Origin: Microbacterium faecale
Lineage (GTDB): Bacteria; Actinomycetota; Actinomycetes; Actinomycetales; Microbacteriaceae
Direction of reading: 5' to 3'
Length of the DNA: 64,000 nucleotides
Assembly (NCBI RefSeq): GCF_014640975.1
Contig: NZ_BMHO01000001.1
Location: 754,166 to 818,165, forward strand
In this document: positions 51,113 to 60,314 of the stretch, in pieces
Layout of the letters: each line of letters starts with the position of its first letter
Numbering within the stretch: position 1 is the first letter of the stretch
Position numbers and translations under genes: made by a program
Notes under the pieces: generated by a model
What the model saw: the letters and a program-made list of their open reading frames with translations, nothing else
Database searches by the model: none
What the model was told of the DNA's origin: nothing

Positions 51113-52051
51113 ATGCCCTTCCTCTTGAAGAGACTGATCTCGGCGGTGTCGCTCGTCTTCGGCACGTCGATCATCGTCTTCCTGATGCTGTCGCCCGCGT
51201 TCGACAACATCGCGTTCAACGTGCTCGGCGAGAACGCCAGTCCCGAGCAGGCCGCCGCGCTGAACGCGGAACTCGGGCTCGACCGTCCGGTGCTCGTGCA
51301 GTACGCGAGCTGGCTCGTCTCCGCGTTCACCGGGGACCTCGGCGAGTCGCTCTTCTCGACGCAGACCGTCATGCAGGCGCTGTCGGTGCGAATGCCGGTG
51401 ACGGTGGCGCTCGTGATCATCGTGACGCTTCTCAGTGGCGTTCTCGGCTTCGCGATCGGCGTCGCCGCGGCCGTCACGCGCGGTTGGGTCGACCGCACGC
51501 TCCAGTTCGTCGCCACGCTCGGCGACGCGCTGCCGGCATTCATCATCGCCCTGTTCCTGGTGACGCTCTTCGCGATCCAGCTCGGCTGGTTCCCGGCGAC
51601 CGGCTATACGGCTCCGGGCAGCGACATCGGTGGTTGGGTGCGGACGATGACCCTCCCGGTCGTCGCTCTCACGATCGTCGCGGTCGCCGGCGTCGCGCAG
51701 CAGGTGCGCAGCTCGATGATCCAGACGCTGCGTCTCGACTACGTGCGCACGCTCCGCAGTCGCGGGCTCTCCGAGACGCGCGTGGTGGTCGCCCACGTTC
51801 TGCGCAACGCGTCGACAACGGGGCTCACCGCGCTCGCGGTGCAGGTCGTCGGCATCCTCGGCGGCGCGGTCGTGATCGAGCAGATCTTCGCGCTGCCGGG
51901 TCTCGGCAGCCTCGCGATCGAGGCGTCGTCGCGCACAGACGTCGATGTCGTCCTCGGCGCCGTGCTCGCATACGTCGTCATCGTCGTCATCGTCAATCTG
52001 CTGGTCGACCTCATCGTTGCCTGGCTGAACCCGAAGGTGCGTCTCGCATGA
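51113..52051 (+). CDS. ABC importer permease (DppB type)
   Basis: A 312-residue inner-membrane protein with six hydrophobic helices. Its start (FLLKRLISAVSLVFGTSIIVFLM) is typical of DppB/OppB permeases, and the EAA loop reads TLRLDYVRTLRSRGLSETRVVVAHVLRN. The C-terminal helix ends in VIVNLLVDLIVAWLNPKVRLA, where the family usually has DxxYAxxDPRxR; here the motif reads VDLIVAWLNPKVR. With the next gene it forms the channel for the substrate caught by the binding protein at 49524. ATG at 51113 follows GGAGAACC, and the stop overlaps the next start by 4 bases. Confidence 0.9.
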   Translation: MPFLLKRLISAVSLVFGTSIIVFLMLSPAFDNIAFNVLGENASPEQAAALNAELGLDRPVLVQYASWLVSAFTGDLGESLFSTQTVMQALSVRMPVTVALVIIVTLLSGVLGFAIGVAAAVTRGWVDRTLQFVATLGDALPAFIIALFLVTLFAIQLGWFPATGYTAPGSDIGGWVRTMTLPVVALTIVAVAGVAQQVRSSMIQTLRLDYVRTLRSRGLSETRVVVAHVLRNASTTGLTALAVQVVGILGGAVVIEQIFALPGLGSLAIEASSRTDVDVVLGAVLAYVVIVVIVNLLVDLIVAWLNPKVRLA

Positions 52052-53805
52052 GTCAGACAACATCCCTCGTCGCGGCGGCGCGCGCCAAGCGCGATGGTGC
52101 CGTCGGGCGATTCCTGCGGAATCCGCTCGGAGTCGTCGCCGCCGTCATCGTCGTGCTCGTCATCATCGCCGCGGCGATCGCCCCGTTGCTCCCTCTGCCC
52201 GATCCCAGCCTCTCCGTGCTGCGCGACGCGATGCAGCCCCCGAGCGCCGAGCATCTGCTGGGGACGGACAGTTCCGGGCGCGATGTCCTCAGCCGCCTGC
52301 TCTGGGGAGGACAGGTCAACCTCCTCGGTGCGGCCCTCGCCGTGGCGATCGCGCTGATCGTCGGCCTGCCGACCGGCCTCATCGCCGGATATTTCGGCGG
52401 CCCATTCGACGCCGTGGCGAACTGGTTCAACAACCTCAACATGGCGATGCCCGGAATCGTCATCCTGCTGGCCGTGCGCGCCGTCGCCGGTCCGTCGGTC
52501 TGGGTGTCGATGGCCGTGTTCGGCGTGCTTCTGGCGCCGTCGGTCTTCCGCATCGTGCGTGCGGCCGTGCAGGCCGTCCGCAACGAGCTGTACGTCGATG
52601 CGGCACGCGTGTCGGGTCTGGGGAACGCGCGCATCATCGGTCGGCACGTGCTGACCGTTGTCCGCGCCCCCGTGATCATTCAGACGGCCAGGCTCGGAAG
52701 CATTGCGATCGCGATCCAGGCCGGGCTCGAGTTCCTCGGCATCGCCGACAGTTCGCTGCCGTCGTGGGGCAGCATGCTCAACGAAGGGTTCCGACGCATC
52801 TTCGTCGACCCCTCTCTCGTCCTGTGGCCGAGCCTCGCGATCGGACTCACGACGATGGGCCTGATCCTCCTCGGCAACGCAATGCGAGACGCGCTCGAGG
52901 ACAGCGGATCCGGTTCGGCGACGAGGGTCGGCCGCACCGAACGCGTCGCGGCAGCTGACGACGACCGATCGCCGCTGCTGTCCGTGCGGGAGCTCGAGGT
53001 CAGCTACGGGACCGGGGACGAGCAGAAGACCGTCGTGCACCGGGTGGACCTCGACGTCCGCCCCGGCGAGGTGCTCGGCCTCGTGGGAGAGTCGGGTTCG
53101 GGGAAGTCGCAGACGGCGTTCTCCGTGCTCGGGCTGCTTCCCGAAGGCGGCTGGGTCTCACGTGGGTCGATCCACTTCGAGGGCACCGAGCTCACCGACG
53201 TCTCCCCGCGCCAGCGTCGTCGTCTGCGCGGAACCGATATCGCATACATTCCGCAGGAGCCGCTCAGCAACCTCGATCCGGCCTATCGGATCGGCCATCA
53301 GCTGACGGAGCCGCTGCGCGCGACGCAGGGGATGTCGCGAGCGGCCGCACGAGAGCGCGCCCTGAGCCTGCTTGAGCGCGTGGGGATCCCCGATCCCGAG
53401 GCGACGTTCCGCGCGTATCCGCACGAGATCTCGGGTGGGATGGCGCAGCGCGTGCTCATCGCGGGTGCAGTCGCCGGGAAGCCGAAGCTGCTCATCGCCG
53501 ACGAACCGACGACGGCCCTCGACGTCACCGTGCAAGCCGAGGTCCTCGACCTGCTCCGCGACCTGCAGCACGAGAACGAGATGGCGGTGCTCCTCGTGAC
53601 GCACAACTTCGGGGTCGTCGCCGACATCTGCGACCGCGTCGCCGTGATGAAGGCCGGGCGCATCGTCGAGACGAACGCGGTGCAGGAGATCCTCGAATCG
53701 CCGCAGGACGACTACACGCGCACGCTTCTCGGATCGATGCTGGACGACGGGGACCCCGTCCGTGTCTACGCCGGCGAGGACACAGACGAAGGAGCGCACT
53801 CATGA
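52048..53805 (+). CDS. ABC importer permease-ATPase fusion (DppC-DppD)
   Basis: A 585-residue fused protein. Residues 1-290 are a DppC-type permease (FLRNPLGVVAAVIVVLVIIAA, LGTDSSGRDVLSRLLWGG, and an EAA loop ELYVDAARVSGLGNARIIGRHVL); residues from about 315 are a DppD-type ATPase with Walker A GESGSGKS (347-354), signature EISGGMAQRV, Walker B LLIADEPTTALD and switch His in LLVTHNFGVV. A linker of about 25 residues joins them. Permease and ATPase are normally separate; the fusion occurs in some actinobacterial systems and fixes their ratio. It overlaps both neighbours by 4 bases. Confidence 0.9.
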   Translation: MSQTTSLVAAARAKRDGAVGRFLRNPLGVVAAVIVVLVIIAAAIAPLLPLPDPSLSVLRDAMQPPSAEHLLGTDSSGRDVLSRLLWGGQVNLLGAALAVAIALIVGLPTGLIAGYFGGPFDAVANWFNNLNMAMPGIVILLAVRAVAGPSVWVSMAVFGVLLAPSVFRIVRAAVQAVRNELYVDAARVSGLGNARIIGRHVLTVVRAPVIIQTARLGSIAIAIQAGLEFLGIADSSLPSWGSMLNEGFRRIFVDPSLVLWPSLAIGLTTMGLILLGNAMRDALEDSGSGSATRVGRTERVAAADDDRSPLLSVRELEVSYGTGDEQKTVVHRVDLDVRPGEVLGLVGESGSGKSQTAFSVLGLLPEGGWVSRGSIHFEGTELTDVSPRQRRRLRGTDIAYIPQEPLSNLDPAYRIGHQLTEPLRATQGMSRAAARERALSLLERVGIPDPEATFRAYPHEISGGMAQRVLIAGAVAGKPKLLIADEPTTALDVTVQAEVLDLLRDLQHENEMAVLLVTHNFGVVADICDRVAVMKAGRIVETNAVQEILESPQDDYTRTLLGSMLDDGDPVRVYAGEDTDEGAHS

Positions 53806-54644
53806 AAGCTCGGGAATCTCTGCTGAACGTCGACGACCTCGAGGTCGTGTACAAGGGGCGCGGGGGCAAGACGTTCCAGGCGCTGAAGAGCGTGTCACTG
53901 GACATCCGTCCCGGTGAGACCCTCGGTCTCGTCGGCGAGTCCGGTTCGGGGAAGACGACGATCGGGCGCGCGATCCTCGGGTTGGTCCCGGTGAACTCGG
54001 GACGCATCGCCTTCGAGGGGCGCGAGATCACGCAGCTCAAGCAGCGCGAGCGTCGCGAGCTCGCGAAGGACATCCAGGTGGTGTTCCAGGATCCGTACAC
54101 GTCGCTCAACCCGTCGATGACCGTGGCCGATATCCTCGCCGAACCGCTGCTCATCCAGGGATGGACGCGGAACGACGCCTACGGGCGCGTCCGAGAGCTC
54201 CTCGATCGGGTGAGTCTGCCCGCCGACGCCTCCAAGCGCCTCCCGCGCGAGTTCTCGGGCGGGCAGCGGCAGCGCGTCGCCATCGCGCGTGCGATCGCCC
54301 TCAAGCCGCGCCTCATCATCTGCGACGAACCCGTCTCGGCTCTTGACCTCACGACGCAGGCTCGCGTGCTCGATCAGCTCATCGAGATCCAGGAGGCGAC
54401 CGGCGTTGCGTACCTCTTCGTCTCGCACGACCTCGGCGTCGTTCGCCACATCAGCCACCGTGTCAGCGTGTTGTACCGTGGCGAGATCGTGGAGCAGGGC
54501 GAGGTCGACCAGGTGACGGCTCGGCCCCAGCACCCCTACACCCAGCGGCTGTTCATGTCGGCCCCCGTCGCCGACGTGTCGCAGCAGCGCATCCGTCGCG
54601 AACAGCGTCGCCTGTTGGCGACGGGAGGAGAGAACGCCCGATGA
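53802..54644 (+). CDS. ABC importer ATPase (DppF type)
   Basis: A 280-residue ATPase that pairs with the DppD half of the fusion protein. It has Walker A GESGSGKTT, the Q-loop FQDPYTSLNPSMTV typical of OppF/DppF, signature EFSGGQRQRV, Walker B LIICDEPVSALD and LFVSHDLGVV with the switch His. The C-terminal TARPQHPYTQRLFMSAPVAD is the characteristic oligopeptide-importer tail. The ATG at 53802 overlaps the previous stop; the stop overlaps the GH3-TetR gene by 4 bases, so uptake and hydrolase are made together. Confidence 0.93.
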   Translation: MKARESLLNVDDLEVVYKGRGGKTFQALKSVSLDIRPGETLGLVGESGSGKTTIGRAILGLVPVNSGRIAFEGREITQLKQRERRELAKDIQVVFQDPYTSLNPSMTVADILAEPLLIQGWTRNDAYGRVRELLDRVSLPADASKRLPREFSGGQRQRVAIARAIALKPRLIICDEPVSALDLTTQARVLDQLIEIQEATGVAYLFVSHDLGVVRHISHRVSVLYRGEIVEQGEVDQVTARPQHPYTQRLFMSAPVADVSQQRIRREQRRLLATGGENAR

Positions 54645-57121
54645 CCACGATCCCCGCCAGCGTCCGCACAGCGCGGCACACGGATGGCACTGTCTACCGC
54701 GATCTCAACGGCAACGGCGTCATGGACCCGTACGAGGATCCGAGCCGACCCATCGACGAACGCGTCGACGACCTCGTCGGACGCCTGTCTTTGCGCGAGA
54801 AGGCGGGTCTGATGGTGCAGAGTGTCGTCGCCGTGACGACCGACGGCGACATCGACGGAACGCCGATCGTCCCGCGTGACCCGACGGCGCGGGAGCTCGT
54901 CGAGGAACGCTCGGTCACCCACCTCAACGTGCACCGCATCCCCGAGCCGTCCATCATGGCGCGGTGGGTCAACAGCGTGCAGCGCGTCGCCGAGGCGTCC
55001 GGGCACGGCATCCCCGTGACGGTCTCGACGGATCCCCGCCACTCGTTCACGGAGAACTGGGGGGCGTCCTTCTCCTCTGAGTTCATGTCCGCGTGGCCGG
55101 AGCCGCTCGGTTTCGGCGCCCTCGCGGACGAAGATGCGGTGCGCGAGTTCGCCGACATCGCCCGTCGTGAGTACCTGGCCGTCGGCATTCGCACTGCGCT
55201 TCACCCCACGCTCGATCTCGCCACCGAGCCGCGCTGGGCACGTCAGTACAGCACGTTTGGGCAGAACGCCGAGCTGGTCTCTCGTCTGGGCCTCGCGTAC
55301 GTCGACGGCTTCGAAGGCGGAGCGTCACTTTCTTCGAACGGCATCGCCTGCATGGCGAAGCACTTCCCGGGAGGAGGACCGCAGCGCGACGGCGAAGACA
55401 CGCACTTCCCGTACGGCAAGGAGCACGACTATCTCGGGGGGCGCTTCGAGGAGCACCTGGAACCGTTCCGACAGGTGATCGCGCGCGGCGTGCCCGCGAT
55501 CATGCCGGCGTACGGCAAGCCGATGGGCCTCACCCTCGATGGCGAGAAGATCGAAGAGGTCGGTTTCGGCTTCAACCGCCAAATGATCCAGGGCCTGCTC
55601 CGCGAGCAGCTCGGATACGACGGCGTCGTCTGCACCGACTGGGGCCTCGTCACGGAATCGCGGATCCTCGACAAGACCCTGCCGCCGCGTGCGTGGGGCG
55701 TGGAGCACCTCGACGAGGTCGGGCGCGTGAAGAAGATCCTTGACGCGGGCTGCGATCAGCTCGGCGGCGAAGAGGAGCCGGGGTTCATCGTCGAGCTCGT
55801 CGAGAGCGGACAACTGGACGAGGCGCGGCTCGACGAGTCGGTTCGACGCCTGCTGAAGGTGAAGTTCGAACTCGGCCTGTTCGAGAACCCGTACGTGGAC
55901 GAGGTGGCAGCTGCGAAGACGGTCGGCTCCGCCGAGTTCCGGGAGAAGGGCCACCGCGCGCAGGCGCGCTCGATCGTCGTGCTCGAGAGCGGCCGGCCGT
56001 CCGCTCCAACCCTGCCGATCCGCCGCGGCGCTGAGGTGTTCTCCGAGCAGGTCTCCGCTGAGGTGCTCGCCGAGGCAGGGTTGCGCGTCGCCGCGGCGCC
56101 GGAGCAGGCGGACGCGATCATCGTCCGGACCGAGGCTCCGTTCGAACCACGCGACCACTACATGCTCGAGGCGAGCTTCCAAGCCGGCTCGCTGGAGTTC
56201 GCTCCCGAGTTCATCGATCGGGTTCGCTCGCTGAGCGTGCAGGCACCCGTGATCCTCGTCGTGAAGCTCGACCGTCCCGCGATCCTCGAGCCGCTGATGC
56301 CGTACACCAGTGCGCTCGTCGCCGACTTCGGCGCGTCGGATTCGGCCGTGCTGGAAGTGCTGATGGGGCGAACGACCGCCGTCGGCGAGCTGCCGTTCGA
56401 CATCCCGCGCACGATGGCCGCAATCGAGCGCTCGCGCGTCGACGTGCCGGGTGACACAGTGCGGCCGCTGTTCGTCGCGGGTCAGCCGAGCGCACCGGTG
56501 TCACGGCGCGCGGGACGTCGCACCTACTCACAGGGCCGAGAGAGCAAACTCGCCATCCTCGAGACGGCGCTCGACGTCATCGAACGCAAGGGCTACAGCT
56601 CCACCTCGCTGCGCGACATCGCGGCCGAGGTGGGGATGACGCAGGCCGGTCTGCTTCACCACTTCGGCACCAAGGAGAATCTCCTCGTCGAAGTCCTGCG
56701 CCAGCGAGATGTCGTCAACCGGCGCAACCTCACGTCCGATCCCGGCGACGAACCCATGACGTTGCGCACCGCGCGGCACAACGTGGAGGTGCCGGGGCTC
56801 GTGCACCTGTACGTGAGCCTCGAGGCGGCGGCGGCTGACCCGGAGCATCCGGCGCACGAGTTCTTCCTGCGCCGCAACGACATGGTCGCCGGAACGATCC
56901 GCCGTGACATCGAGGCGCGGCAGAACGACGGGAGCTTCCCGGCCGAGGTCGACGCCGCCATGATGGCGCGGGTGCTCCTCGCCCTCTCGGACGGTCTGCA
57001 AGCCGAGTGGGAGATCGACCGAAGCATCGACCTCCCGGGAACAATCGAGTGGCTGTGGAACCAGTTCGCGTCACGAGCGACGGCGACTGACGACGAAGTT
57101 GCCGAGCGGACGCAGGACTGA
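54641..57121 (+). CDS. Glycoside hydrolase family 3 protein fused to a TetR-type regulator
   Basis: An 826-residue fusion. Residues 1-about 610 are a GH3 enzyme: YRDLNGNGVMDPYEDPSRPIDERVDDLVGRLSLREKAGLM at the start, described here as the usual entry motif, KHFPGGGPQRDGEDTHFP, and the nucleophile D333 in GVVCTDWGL. The C-terminal GH3 domain is cut where related enzymes read LFPFGFGL (here VRPLFVAGQPSAP). From about residue 628 a TetR helix-turn-helix follows in the same frame (ESKLAILETALDVIERKGY, DIAAEVGMTQAGLLHHFGTKENLL) with a full ligand-binding domain to the end. No signal peptide. A GTG near 56500 could start the TetR part alone, but no ribosome-binding site is seen there. The gene overlaps the ATPase gene by 4 bases. 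Confidence 0.88.
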   Translation: MTTIPASVRTARHTDGTVYRDLNGNGVMDPYEDPSRPIDERVDDLVGRLSLREKAGLMVQSVVAVTTDGDIDGTPIVPRDPTARELVEERSVTHLNVHRIPEPSIMARWVNSVQRVAEASGHGIPVTVSTDPRHSFTENWGASFSSEFMSAWPEPLGFGALADEDAVREFADIARREYLAVGIRTALHPTLDLATEPRWARQYSTFGQNAELVSRLGLAYVDGFEGGASLSSNGIACMAKHFPGGGPQRDGEDTHFPYGKEHDYLGGRFEEHLEPFRQVIARGVPAIMPAYGKPMGLTLDGEKIEEVGFGFNRQMIQGLLREQLGYDGVVCTDWGLVTESRILDKTLPPRAWGVEHLDEVGRVKKILDAGCDQLGGEEEPGFIVELVESGQLDEARLDESVRRLLKVKFELGLFENPYVDEVAAAKTVGSAEFREKGHRAQARSIVVLESGRPSAPTLPIRRGAEVFSEQVSAEVLAEAGLRVAAAPEQADAIIVRTEAPFEPRDHYMLEASFQAGSLEFAPEFIDRVRSLSVQAPVILVVKLDRPAILEPLMPYTSALVADFGASDSAVLEVLMGRTTAVGELPFDIPRTMAAIERSRVDVPGDTVRPLFVAGQPSAPVSRRAGRRTYSQGRESKLAILETALDVIERKGYSSTSLRDIAAEVGMTQAGLLHHFGTKENLLVEVLRQRDVVNRRNLTSDPGDEPMTLRTARHNVEVPGLVHLYVSLEAAAADPEHPAHEFFLRRNDMVAGTIRRDIEARQNDGSFPAEVDAAMMARVLLALSDGLQAEWEIDRSIDLPGTIEWLWNQFASRATATDDEVAERTQD

Positions 57122-57132
57122 AGGAGGACCAG

Positions 57133-58218
57133 ATGGAGACGATGGACGGACGGGTCGACTCGCCCGAGCTGGAGCAGCTGTACGCCGACTTCGAGGCGAA
57201 CTCGACCGCACCGCTGTGGACGCAGCGCGATGATCTGATGCCGATGACGCCGGCACCGGCCGCGGTTCCGCATGTGTGGCGCTGGTCGAACCTCTACGAC
57301 ATCGCGAAGCGCTCGGGCGACCTCGTACCCGTCGGGCGCGGCGGGGAACGGCGGGCGATCGGCCTGCGTAACCCCGGTCTTCCCGGCACCGCGTACGCGA
57401 CGCCGACGCTGTGGTGCGCGATCCAGTACCTCGGCGGTCACGAGACGGCGCCCGAGCATCGACACAGCCAGAACGCGTTCCGGTTCGTCGTCGAGGGCGA
57501 GGGAGTCTGGACCGTCGTCAATGGCGATCCCGTTCGAATGTCTCGCGGAGACCTCCTGCTCACGCCGGGCTGGAACTTCCACGGTCACCACAACGACACG
57601 GCCGAGCCGATGGCGTGGATCGACGGGCTGGACATTCCGCTGTCGAACTACACGGACGTCGGCTTCTTCGAGTTCGGATCCGACCGCGTCACCGACGAGG
57701 CGTCGCCGGACGTCTCGCGTGCCGAGCGACTCTGGGCGCACCCGGGCCTGCGGCCGCTGTCGGGCATGGAGCAGCGCGTGAGCTCGCCGCTCTCTGCCTA
57801 CCGGTGGGAGCACACCGACGCGGCGCTCGCCGAGCAGCTCGCGCTCGAGGACGAGGGCTACCCGGCCACGGTTGAGCAGGGGCACGCCGCGATCCGGTTC
57901 AGCAACCCGACGACCGGCGGCGACGTCATGCCGACGATCCGATGCGAGTTCCATCGCCTGCGTGAAGGGGCCGTCACGCCCGCGCGTCACGAGGTCGGAT
58001 CCTCGGTGTGGCAGGTGTTCGAGGGGCGCGGCGAGGTCGTCCTGGGTGACGAAACGCATCGCGTCGAGAAGGGGGATCTGTTCGTCGTGCCGAGCTGGGT
58101 GCCCTGGTCGCTCCGGGCCGAGACCGGCTTCGATCTGTTCCGATTCAGCGACGCCCCCGTGATCGAGCGACTCGGCTTCGCCCGCACGTACGTTCCCGAA
58201 CGAGACGGTGTGCGATGA
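57133..58218 (+). CDS. Gentisate 1,2-dioxygenase
   Basis: A 361-residue bicupin Fe(II) dioxygenase that opens the ring of gentisate (2,5-dihydroxybenzoate) to maleylpyruvate. The first cupin has the iron ligands H109 and H111 in EHRHSQNAFRFVVEGEG and a later His in WNFHGHHND; WIDGLDIPL is typical of gentisate enzymes. The second cupin (VWQVFEGRGEVVLGDE) is present. The family's usual length is 340-380. ATG at 57133 follows a strong AAGGAGG site. It is 11 bases after the GH3-TetR stop and overlaps the FAH-type gene by 4 bases, in the middle of the gentisate operon. Confidence 0.93.
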   Translation: METMDGRVDSPELEQLYADFEANSTAPLWTQRDDLMPMTPAPAAVPHVWRWSNLYDIAKRSGDLVPVGRGGERRAIGLRNPGLPGTAYATPTLWCAIQYLGGHETAPEHRHSQNAFRFVVEGEGVWTVVNGDPVRMSRGDLLLTPGWNFHGHHNDTAEPMAWIDGLDIPLSNYTDVGFFEFGSDRVTDEASPDVSRAERLWAHPGLRPLSGMEQRVSSPLSAYRWEHTDAALAEQLALEDEGYPATVEQGHAAIRFSNPTTGGDVMPTIRCEFHRLREGAVTPARHEVGSSVWQVFEGRGEVVLGDETHRVEKGDLFVVPSWVPWSLRAETGFDLFRFSDAPVIERLGFARTYVPERDGVR

Positions 58219-59051
58219 GGCTCGCGACCCTGCGCCACGGAGACGGCACCACGTCGGCCGCGGTCGTCGCGGACGGAATCGCCACGGACGTCGTGGGGGC
58301 CGCGGACGTCGGCGCGCTCCTCGCGGATCCGGAGTGGCGCACGCGCGCGGCTTCGGCCGACGGACAGCAGACCGCGATCGACGGGCTCGCCCCGGAGAAC
58401 TGGGGTGCCGTGATTCCGCGACCGGGCAAGGTCGTGTGTGTCGGCCTCAACTATCGCGAGCACATCCTCGAGATGGGGCGCGAGCTGCCCGCGCATCCGA
58501 CCCTGTTCGCGAAGTTCGGAACGGCGATCACGGGGCCTTACGACGACATCGCGATTCCCGCCCACGCGGCCGATCAGGTCGACTGGGAGGCCGAGCTCGC
58601 CGTCGTGATCGGCGAACGCGTGCGCGACGCGGATCCTGCTGCCGCGGCGGCGGCGATCGCGGGGTACAGCGTGCTCAACGACATCTCGATGCGGGACTTC
58701 CAGAACCGCACGGTGCAGTGGATGCAGGGCAAGAACTTCGAGGCGACGACACCGCTCGGCCCCGTGCTGGTGACAGCGGACGAGTTCGAGCCGGGGCCGA
58801 GCATCCGGTGCGATGTCAATGGCGAGACGATGCAGGACGGGGCGACCGATGACCTCGTGTTCACGCCGGCCGACCTCGTCGCGTACATCTCGGCGATCTT
58901 CACGCTCGAGCCGGGCGATGTGATCGCCACGGGCACACCGGGCGGCGTCGGACATGCACGCACGCCCGCACGGTATCTGGCCGACGGCGACGAGCTGGTC
59001 ACCACGATCGACGGCATCGGCGCGCTGCGCAACCGGATCCGAACGCGCTGA
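58215..59051 (+). CDS. Fumarylpyruvate hydrolase (FAH family)
   Basis: A 278-residue member of the fumarylacetoacetate hydrolase family, which splits fumarylpyruvate to fumarate and pyruvate, the last gentisate-pathway step. The core motifs are VCVGLNYREHILEMG, PTLFAKFGTAITGPYDDI, and the metal ligands in DWEAELAVVIG, with GYSVLNDISMRDFQ and FTPADLVAYISAIFTLEPGDVIATGTPGGVG. It could also act on related acylpyruvates; the neighbours favour fumarylpyruvate. It overlaps gentisate dioxygenase by 4 bases and shares one base with the isomerase gene (TGATG). Confidence 0.9.
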   Translation: MRLATLRHGDGTTSAAVVADGIATDVVGAADVGALLADPEWRTRAASADGQQTAIDGLAPENWGAVIPRPGKVVCVGLNYREHILEMGRELPAHPTLFAKFGTAITGPYDDIAIPAHAADQVDWEAELAVVIGERVRDADPAAAAAAIAGYSVLNDISMRDFQNRTVQWMQGKNFEATTPLGPVLVTADEFEPGPSIRCDVNGETMQDGATDDLVFTPADLVAYISAIFTLEPGDVIATGTPGGVGHARTPARYLADGDELVTTIDGIGALRNRIRTR

Positions 59052-59602
59052 TGGCCGCTCGCACCGACAACGTCGCCGACCCCGCGCTCGCGGCCGAGCT
59101 GCTGCTGGCGCGTCGCGGGCAAGCGTACTTCTCGCGCGTGCTGGGGCAGCTGCCGAACGGCGATCTCGGATCCGAGTCGTTCGTGCCCGGCTGGACGAAC
59201 GCGCGCGTCGTCGCTCACGTGGCGCTCGATGCGCGTGCGACCGCGCACGCGGTCGAGGCGCTGCGCACCCGAGCCTCCGAGCCCGTTCTCGTCGATGCGG
59301 CGGAGCGCATCCGCGACATCGACTTCGCCGCCACGCTGCCGCCCGAAGCGCTCCGAAACCTCTCCGCCCACGCCGCCGTCCACCTGAACGTCGAATGGCG
59401 CGACCTGCCGGCGGAGGTGTGGTCCGAGAAGATCCGCGTGACCGGGAAGCCCCCGATCCTCGCAGCGGACACTGTGTGGAGGCGGTGCAACGAGGTGTGG
59501 ACGAGATCCGTCGATCTTGCCGGCCCTTCCGCGATCCGCGACCTCCCGCGCGACGTGCTCGAGCGACTCCGCGCTCTACCCGAACCGCCACACTGGCTCT
59601 GA
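59051..59602 (+). CDS. Mycothiol-dependent maleylpyruvate isomerase
   Basis: A 183-residue DinB-like helical protein of the mycothiol-dependent maleylpyruvate isomerase family, turning maleylpyruvate into fumarylpyruvate between the two adjacent enzymes. The N-terminal domain has GWTNARVVAHVALDARATAHAV, with the first zinc His, and the AVHLNVEW segment near 115-122 that places the other His and Glu ligands. The protein is shorter than the 240-residue Corynebacterium enzyme, so the small C-terminal domain seems reduced. Its presence implies that the host makes mycothiol, which fits an actinobacterium. Confidence 0.85.
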   Translation: MAARTDNVADPALAAELLLARRGQAYFSRVLGQLPNGDLGSESFVPGWTNARVVAHVALDARATAHAVEALRTRASEPVLVDAAERIRDIDFAATLPPEALRNLSAHAAVHLNVEWRDLPAEVWSEKIRVTGKPPILAADTVWRRCNEVWTRSVDLAGPSAIRDLPRDVLERLRALPEPPHWL

Positions 59603-59619
59603 CCTGAAGGAGACCTTCG

Positions 59620-60237
59620 TTGTTCATCGACGCCTCGACTCTCGACGCCGCCTCGACCTACCGCCTGCTCGTGGGGTCGGTCGTGCCACGCCCCATCGCC
59701 TGGGTGACGAGCGGCATCGCACCGCACGCCGTCAACCTCGCGCCGTTCAGCTCCTTCGCGTGGGTCAGCCAACACCCCGCCATGCTGGGCTTCACGGTGA
59801 ATCGGCGGCCGGAGGGCCGCAAGGACACGATCGAGAACATCGAACGCGACGGCGAGTACGTCATCAACGTGGTGACGGATGACATGCTCGAGCCGATGCA
59901 CGCGTCGAGCGAATGGCTGGCCCCCGACCACAGCGAGGTCGAGGCGCAGGATCTGCGGTTGGCGGCCTCGGAACACGTGCGCGTCCCGCGTCTGGCCGAC
60001 GTGAAGGTCAGCATGGAGATGGTGCACGAGCGCACGATCGAATTCAGCCCGACCGGCGGACAGTTCGTCGTCGGGCGCGTCGTGGGATGGCACATCGATG
60101 AAGCCGTGATGACGGACGGACGCATCGACACCGAGCTGCTGCGCCCCGTCGGTCGCCTCGCTGGCCCGCGCTACAGCGGACTCGCTGAGGTCGTGGAGCT
60201 TCCCGCGGTTCCGGGCGGTGCGCCGACGAAGGCGTGA
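59620..60237 (+). CDS. Flavin reductase-like / FMN-binding protein
   Basis: A 205-residue protein of the split-barrel FMN-binding fold (flavin reductase like, DIM6/NTAB). STYRLLVGSVVPRPIAWVTS, NLAPFSSFAWVSQHPAMLGF and GEYVINVV are typical. It would reduce FMN with NAD(P)H and could feed a two-component monooxygenase, for instance a salicylate or hydroxybenzoate hydroxylase upstream of gentisate, but no such oxygenase is in the window. The start is TTG at 59620, decided by an AAGGAG site seven bases upstream. It is the last gene of the operon; the TetR gene faces it. Confidence 0.87.
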   Translation: MFIDASTLDAASTYRLLVGSVVPRPIAWVTSGIAPHAVNLAPFSSFAWVSQHPAMLGFTVNRRPEGRKDTIENIERDGEYVINVVTDDMLEPMHASSEWLAPDHSEVEAQDLRLAASEHVRVPRLADVKVSMEMVHERTIEFSPTGGQFVVGRVVGWHIDEAVMTDGRIDTELLRPVGRLAGPRYSGLAEVVELPAVPGGAPTKA

Positions 60238-60314
60238 GGCCTCGCGGGCTGTGCCGTTCCGCGCTCGTCCCGCTGCTGAGGTCACATCAGAAAGGCCGCG
60301 ATTCGACGCGGAGG

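Noticed and set aside
56490..56530. Separate start for the TetR part of the GH3-TetR protein
   Set aside because: A GTG is in frame near 56500 but no ribosome-binding site precedes it and the frame from the GH3 part is unbroken.
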